Of a DNA stretch of 64,000 nt, positions 57,590 to 64,000 are shown one piece after another (position 1 is the stretch's first letter; each line of letters opens with the position of its first letter). The notes beneath the pieces are model-generated. The model saw nothing but the letters and a program-made list of their open reading frames with translations, did not search any database and was not told the origin of the DNA. This DNA is from Sialis fuliginosa. Lineage: Eukaryota > Arthropoda > Insecta > Megaloptera > Sialidae. Location: contig OY540813.1 in the NCBI GenBank assembly GCA_961205875.1, positions 13,239,001-13,303,000 on the forward strand. Direction: 5' to 3'. The position numbers and the translations under genes were made by a program.

Positions 57590-57800
57590 GTATGGACGCA
57601 GTGTAGTAGGAGCATCTACAAACCGGATATCCTAATTTCTATCACATGACGTCACACTCGTATGCCCGCCAATTTCGCATGGGCGCCCACAAATTTAAAT
57701 ATTACGACAGTCTGTGTGCAGTATTACCTCCTTCCCCTTCTTTCTCTTGCATAGTTTGACGCGCGTCGCCGCAAACCAACTGCGTGCCAACTCAATAAGT
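57590..57800. promoter_or_regulatory. GC-rich island with a perfect CRE
   Basis: TGACGTCA (57647-57654), the full CREB/ATF palindrome, lies in a ~200-bp block that also holds ATGCCCGCC, GCATGGGCGCCCAC, a CCTCCTTCCCCTTCTTTCTC pyrimidine run and GACGCGCGTCGCCGC. This may be a promoter or enhancer. No reading frame or repeat ends were recognised. Confidence 0.4.
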
Positions 57801-60800
57801 ATTGCATTTCATGCTCTAATTGACTGTCGAGTTTTTTTAACATATTTTTTTTAGAATGACTACCTACGTATTGCGAATTTTTAATGAATTTAAATGTGAA
57901 ATATTATTATTTTTTCAACTGTATAGTGTCATATGTATATTTCATTTCAAAATTCTTATAAAAAATAAAAATTGAAAATTAAATTTTATTTTTATGTGCT
58001 TAGTAAAAAATTTTTTGTAAAATATGTATTCAAAAATATCACAAAATGTTAGGATTCTACTGTACGCAGTTTAGAAATATTAATCGTTTTAAAATATTTA
58101 ATTAATAAAATATGTATAAACATACAATGCGTTTAAAATAGATGATGAGAATTTTAAAGTGATGACTAAAATGGAATAAACAAATCCTTATCAACATATG
58201 TATATCCATAAACAGTGTTTTTCAGCTTCATCACCACTTGTTATGCAATTCATTAGTTATTTATATTATCAAATCACTGAATTGTTACTGTATATCTAGA
58301 AGTCAATAGGCTTTAAAATTTTCCTAATTATGTTTATAACACCCTGAAAAACCACAACCCACACAATACGAATGATTTCTAAACTGCCCCTTAATACAGA
58401 TAGAGAAGCTATTTCAATAACATTCAAGCTTGTTTCAACTAAAACACACCATCTACAATTCCTCAATCCTCTCCTCTGAATGGCATCCTCCAAAAGCGCT
58501 CCTTGCGTTTACTTTATATATATATGTACTACATATGTATACACATATACAATATATACGAGCCACTATTTAATCATTAGTTTTCGTATAGTAACAGTTC
58601 AATTGGGAAGGTCTGTTTGTTTGCACAACTAGTGAACTATGATGATAGATAGAGCAATGCGGTCACACCGGTGCTTGTAAATTAGGCCAATGTTAGAATT
58701 GGTCCATTGGGTTACAGAAATTACTTCCGAATTAATTTTACCGTATATAATTTTCTATTTGTCACAAGAAAAGTAAGTAGGCTGTGAATGATTTAAATTA
58801 ATTTGATGTGCATAAAATAATTTATCCAACCTTTCAAATGTTTAGAATCTACAGCGAATCAATCAAAATTAGCAAATCGGCAAAAAGACTTATGAGTGAC
58901 TAGAAAATTAACAAAAGTTTAGATAATGCAAATTTTATTATTATTCGTTGATAAATTAATATTTAATTGGTATATTTTCAGTGTATATAAAATTAAATTA
59001 AAGTTTGAATTTACTCTTAATTATGCATTCATGAAAAACCAATTACTAAATAGAAAATTTTACAAAATTCGATGGATACATTTTTATCGAAGATCTTATT
59101 TTACTACTGTAAATTCCCATACATTTTCAATATATTTTATTAGAATACAAAATTTAAACTTCCAGAGCAATATCTTACAAGAATCTGACAGAATTTCAGA
59201 TACAATTTAGAATATAATTTGAAAACTCATATTTCATATGAATATGTAGATATGAATACAAAATTTTGTCAAATTCATTTGTTTCATATCAAAATCAAAG
59301 TTTTTTCACATAAAAAAAAATCCAAATATAGCATGGCTGACAAAATATATAAAAAAGTGCTTTTATATTTTGTTTGGACTGATAATTTTTCACCGAAGGT
59401 TGCATAAACATTGTATTTACAAATTGAAGCAAAACCAAAATATTATCTGAAATTTAGTCAAACTTGCAAGCCTGCCTTATCTGAACGTACGAGAAAACCG
59501 TAGGATGCATGTCGTCAGCATTTTCCATACCAAATTTTACCTCGTTTAACTTGATAATTTGTTTGTTTATTCGCAACATCGGCAACAATTTCCTCAAATA
59601 AATGACGTCACTGTGTTTGACATAATTAAGATAACAGTATACTAGATATTATATATAATATCGGTATGGAGAACCATACATGACTTCCATGTTCTTTAAT
59701 ATCTTGCTTTAATAATGTTTAATATATAAAAAATTTCAATGGGATTTGTCAGAAATAAAACTCACCTTTGTATTAATTAGTATTTAAATTCAAATTTTAA
59801 GGGTGGTTTCCACCCCTTCAATAGCTGTTTAGGCACGTACAAATAATAAATGCCACTTAGGTTCAATTGAACTACAAATGTATTAAGTCTAATTTAGTGA
59901 GATAATACTCGCAACGTTCACTTTTTAAACGAAAAATAAATTTATATTTTAATCTGAATTGATGATTATTGTGTTAAGAATAAATAAGGATTTTTTGCAG
60001 GGTATGGTTAATTTTTTCTGATTTCTATAGTTGTTCAGTTCTAATTCAACTTTAAATCTCAAAAATTTTATCTAGGTTTCCACTGATCGAATCTGATTCA
60101 TTAAGTTTTTAAACTATTCGATATTTTATATGTTAGTTAATATCTATGTATATTATGTAAGAAATAATTTTTATATTTACAAATAATATAAATTGCTTCT
60201 CAGTGATTACGTTCATTCTCCTTCAGATTTAAGATATTAAATTGACTGTGCTTGTTCTATCGTTCTCACTTTACGAGAAAATAAAATCACGATAAAACGG
60301 TCTACGCAACAATATAATTCTATCGATCGGTTAATTCGGAAATTCATTACATTAATAAATGTTATCCGTATGCATCATTAAGTTTCGATTAAATTTCTTG
60401 TGCAAAAACTTTAATAAAATTATAGCTTACTTTTCAATTAGTATCGCTTACAAGTATTATTTAATCGATTTTCAATCTTTATTATTCTAATGTAGGTCAT
60501 CAATTCAGCACTATATTAATTATTCAAAGATATTAAAAATATATTAGTTCAAAGTTCAAACTAACTTTATAAATTTCCTGGTTTTGTACTTCTCAGAAAA
60601 CAAAAACAATCTCGATTAATATTTCATTAATTTGTCTATACAAATAGAAAAAAAAACGTTTCTATATGACATATAATATATTTAAAGAATATCGAATTAA
60701 TATATCAGTAGTCCTAATTATTTAAGGCACTTGAAACTTTTTCAATTAAAGTTGAACTTATTGCTTTTCCAATGATACGAAAGAAAATACATAATTAGAA

Positions 60801-61390
60801 ATAAGTATAGATATAAAACAAATATTTTATAGTCCAAATGAAATATAATTTTTTTTTCATCTATATTTTCACAGTAAATCTTAATGACTTAAGTAATTAC
60901 ATTTATTAGACTAATAATAATTAAATAACTACTCTATTATGATAGTTTCAAAGGCAATTAGTTTAAATACTAATGAGTAAAACTTCACTAAGATTACTAA
61001 TTAATATTGAGAACTTTACCAAAGAAATATTAAATTTAATAGATACATTGTATCAAATTTATACCAAATTTTCAAAATAATAAATCTAATATTATTTCCT
61101 AACACAGTTGTAATATTCTGCGCACACGTAGAAGTTAAAAAGTTCAACTACAATGTAACATTAATTCCGACATTCTTAAGGTAACTTATTTTAATTTATG
61201 TATTTCATCTATTTTCTCCCATTCAATGCAAACAAAATACCTGCCAATTAAGAATTATGAAAGACAGAATTACTAATTTTATTAAAAGTAATCATAAGAA
61301 TGAAGTATGAAATACATTTTAACTTTTAACATAACATGGCCTATTATTATATTAAACAGCTCATCTAAAACAAATGAATTAAAATGGATA
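57800..61390. other. AT-rich stretch, one unexplained open frame
   Basis: 58296-58493 on the minus strand is open for 65 codons from a TTG (LEDAIQRRGLRNCRWC... to ...IIRKILKPIDF, stop). It is hydrophobic in part, has no ATG and no recognisable family. It may be a fragment of an unknown gene or element. GGGTGG-TTT-CCACCC at 59801-59815 is a small hairpin. The rest shows nothing. Confidence 0.4.
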
Positions 61391-61397
61391 GTTTTAA

Positions 61398-61500
61398 CAG
61401 ATTGACTGCCATAAATAAATCACAAAAAAGGCTCAGATGCCAAATATACGAAGTTTGTGTACCTCAGCGGTCGTATACGACCGCCATGGCAGTCAACCTG
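61398..61500. mobile_element. piggyBac-like MITE (103 bp) with TTAA duplication
   Basis: Inverted ends CAGATTGACTGCCAT...ATGGCAGTCAACCTG (14 of 15) are flanked by TTAA on both sides (61394-61397, 61501-61504). Inside is GCGGTCGTATACGACCGC, a perfect 18-bp palindrome, beside the right end. Very short non-autonomous element. TTAA target duplication points to piggyBac. Confidence 0.85.
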
Positions 61501-61504
61501 TTAA

Positions 61505-62015
61505 TGTAAAATTAACTTAATGAATGGAGATTTTTTTTCATTAAGGGAATGGGAAACTTTTGTGGTAACAAAAGTCATGAACAATGTAAAACTATTATAT
61601 ATGTAAACAAAACGTTGATTAGATGAAAAAAGCAGATGAACGAAGTAAATTAGCATACAGTTTCAACATTAATATATCCATTTTTAAATCAGCTATACTT
61701 TAAATTTTAATCAAAACAACCATCACAATTATTATTTACAATAACTATTAAAGTAAATGTGATGTATAAAAATAAGTCGAGCGTTCGTTTTAAAACAATG
61801 TGCCATTATCTTTACAACATTTTCAAAACAACGCCCCCTTCGCCACCCACGCCGCTATGGGGAGCTCATCATCACAAGGGGGTTTATATGTAAATGAGTG
61901 TAGCATAAAATTAAAATTTGCACAAAAAACGCTGTAACGAAGCAAACAAGTGGTCCATCTTGTACTCAGGAGAACATTTTGTGTAATTTGTTCTACAGAA
62001 GCTTGATATTTTGTA
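61505..62015. other. AT-rich stretch with one small GC-rich line
   Basis: 61820-61870 (ACGCCCCCTTCGCCACCCAC, GCCGCTATGGGGAGC) stands out but is too short to interpret. Confidence 0.4.
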
Positions 62016-62023
62016 CAATGTGT

Positions 62024-62622
62024 CAGTGCTTCTCAAAATATGAAACGAAATGTTCAGCAATTTATTTTATCTATGCTAAGTAATTTTACTTATTTTACTA
62101 ATTGATAAATCAAAATTAGTGGATTAATTATTAAACTTCTAACATCTACATCTTATAAGACCCATAGAATTAAGCAAGATTCCCAATCATAATAGTAGTG
62201 CAAACACTGTGTTCACATACACATAAGACTGACTATATCTGCTTACATTGTACAAGCTTCAATAATTAGTCTCGGTACTTGGTGGTGTGGCTGTACATGA
62301 CCGAAGCTGCTGATCTAGCTATTATTCTTGTCCTCAAAAGATGAGTTTATGATAATACAAACATAATTACAAAAGCATTACCCCACATTGTAAAGCTTGT
62401 ATGTATGTGCAAAACTCACGATTGACGAAAAAATATCAAACCTATATAGTAAGATATTTTGTATATTATCTATAATTTACACTATTTGAAAATCTAAATG
62501 GGTCGTTTTATTACACCATAATATACATATAATAATAAAAAAATTAAATTATAACTATGTTTTCTAAAATGGCATTAATATTGGAATATTTTTTATTGAT
62601 CGTTACAGTTTGAGAAACACTG
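62024..62622. mobile_element. hAT-like element (599 bp)
   Basis: The left end CAGTGCTTCTCAAA and the right end TTTGAGAAACACTG are 14-bp inverted repeats with one mismatch. CAGTGTTTCTCAAA is a classic hAT (Charlie-type) terminus. The 8-bp flanks (CAATGTGT and GTGCAAAC) do not match, so either the duplication has decayed or the two ends belong to different copies. No transposase frame was found between them. Confidence 0.6.
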
Positions 62623-62624
62623 GT

Positions 62625-64000
62625 GCAAACGATGCTGGGATTTGTCAACAAACAAAAACAGCCGCTGACTCCCCGATGCGGGTTTGTCTCTCGAAACTCG
62701 GTTTTAGACATTTTTTTTTTATTAATGTAATGCCTTTTTATGTCGACAAAGTGATATTTTTTCTCTCATAGGAAGTACATGTTTTTGTTACTAAACAGTT
62801 TTTATTACAAGTCATTATATAAATGAGAAATTACATGTAGTACAACTAGTATTTATAAAATAGATAAATATTACATAGTTATATAAAGAATGCAGATATT
62901 TCCCGTTTTACGAGATAATTGGTTCCAAATATTTGCTCGGAAAGCGAGAATTCATTAAATGATAAACAATAGCCTGCTATATACTTATACCTATGTCCTA
63001 GCCGAAATACATAATTATTTCATAAATAATACAATCGACAATCAACGACCAATTCCATCCTTAATATATACATAAAACTCAACGTCTGTCTGTCTGTCTG
63101 TCCGTTATTAAATCGAAAACCACTTATCCGATTTACGTGTTTTTTTTTATTCGTAGATATGTTCTCTGACCAGGTTATAGGCTATATATTGTTACGTTAG
63201 GTAACATAAGAAATAAGCAGTGATAATAATAGTAAATCAAGTCGGAAAAAAGTTTGCCGCCAGCGCGCTCTTTTGTGTTTGTACTTAATTCAACTATATT
63301 TTTCAAAAATCATAAACAATAATTCCGTAGTCCGTGCGATTTATACATATATTTACAAATAGTGAAGAAAGTCGAAATTTCAATAAGGAAAACTTATCGA
63401 ATTTTAACTAGAAAATAACTGAAATTTTTATACATTTTATAATTTTCTAAAAATGGTTAAAAAAATTAATTATGCATATTGGTAACTAAAGGCCTTATAT
63501 ATCTATTAAGTATGTATGTATATCGAGGTATACATATTGTATTATCGTGAAAATAAATGTCTGCCTGTGGTTAAAAAGGGTGAAAAGTAAGCGAAAATTG
63601 AAAAAATAAATAGAATTTAAAATATGATACCAACTGAAACGTAAAATTATTTGTGTAAACCTATACAAATATGTAAATTTATAAAAATATTTTAGATTTG
63701 AAAAATACCTACACAAATATTTGACGTCTATCATAAAAATCTGCCAATATGTTTCAGAATACATAAATGTTAAAAAAATAAAACCTTTCGATAATAATTA
63801 TTCATGTTTGAATGTTAGTTGCCTTATATAAAATTATTCCGTTAGGTATTACAATCATTCATTATAAAAAAACATATTTTTTATATAATTAAATGTCAAA
63901 TGGAATTAATTAATAATGTTGTCAAATAATGTAAAGCATTATATTTTATATGTTTGTTAATTAATTCTACGTAATAAAACATAAACATAACATTGATTAA
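62625..64000. other. AT-rich stretch with a retroelement-like fragment
   Basis: 62640-62705 is GC-richer (CAGCCGCTGACTCCCCGATG, TCTCTCGAAACTCGG). 63080-63200 has CTCAACGTCTGTCTGTCTGT, TCGAAAACCACTTATCCGAT and AGGTTATAGGCTATATATTG, resembling the 5' part of the short Helitron/retroelement lines common in insects. A 89-codon minus frame at 63495-63764 is low complexity. No gene. Confidence 0.4.

Noticed and set aside
1-64000. CRISPR array, operon, rRNA or ribosome-binding-site patterns
   Set aside because: No regularly spaced direct repeats, no rRNA motifs and no prokaryotic gene layout. The sequence is eukaryotic.

Overview
The window looks like an AT-rich, gene-poor stretch of an insect nuclear genome, either a large intron or an intergenic region. 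There are no bacterial-style operons and no long conserved reading frames. There are many short non-autonomous transposons, microsatellites and decayed retroelement tails. Several families point to an arthropod: Helitron-like 3' ends of the type ending ...CGCGGGCACAGCTAG, mariner and pogo/Tigger-like elements with TA target duplications, piggyBac-like TTAA insertions, and short hAT elements. The Helitron-like ends and short TAGGTA/ACCTAC motifs resemble Lepidoptera, but I cannot fix the order from sequence alone.

Coding content is minimal. The best candidate is a 76-nt internal exon on the minus strand at 18877-18952, with a polypyrimidine/CAG acceptor and a GAG|GTAATG donor. A possible downstream terminal exon lies near 17.5 kb. 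The only recognisable protein homology is the first ~49 codons of a mariner transposase (32216-32362) inside an internally deleted 391-bp element that keeps both ends. Open frames up to 177 codons elsewhere have no ATG, no recognisable motif, or overlap repeats, so I do not call them genes.

Layout. 1-9 kb: truncated Helitron relic, a CTCF-like site, a 120-bp foldback with hammerhead-like motifs, and a CpG-bearing island. 9-12 kb: two complete pogo-like elements and a palindrome. 12-17 kb: very AT-rich, with degenerate repeats. 17-19 kb: candidate exons and a GAGAC-rich repeat. 19-24 kb: TA-flanked element, hairpin family, TIR family C. 24-32 kb: putative regulatory islands (paired GATA sites, double CAGCTG). 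32-37 kb: deleted mariner, and the strongest GC/CpG island at 36.05-36.42 kb. 37-47 kb: hAT elements, a complete short Helitron, and a nested MITE pair whose empty site can be read directly. 47-50 kb: a 374-bp near-perfect foldback. 53-58 kb: piggyBac-, pogo- and hAT-like elements and a retroposon-like segment between T tracts. 58-64 kb: mostly featureless, with one TTAA element and one hAT element.

Two layers seem present: an AT-rich matrix repeatedly hit by small transposons, and scattered 150-400-bp islands of higher GC and CpG that the repeats do not explain. The islands are the best candidates for enhancers or promoters of a flanking gene. I see no operon, no CRISPR array and no complete enzyme system.
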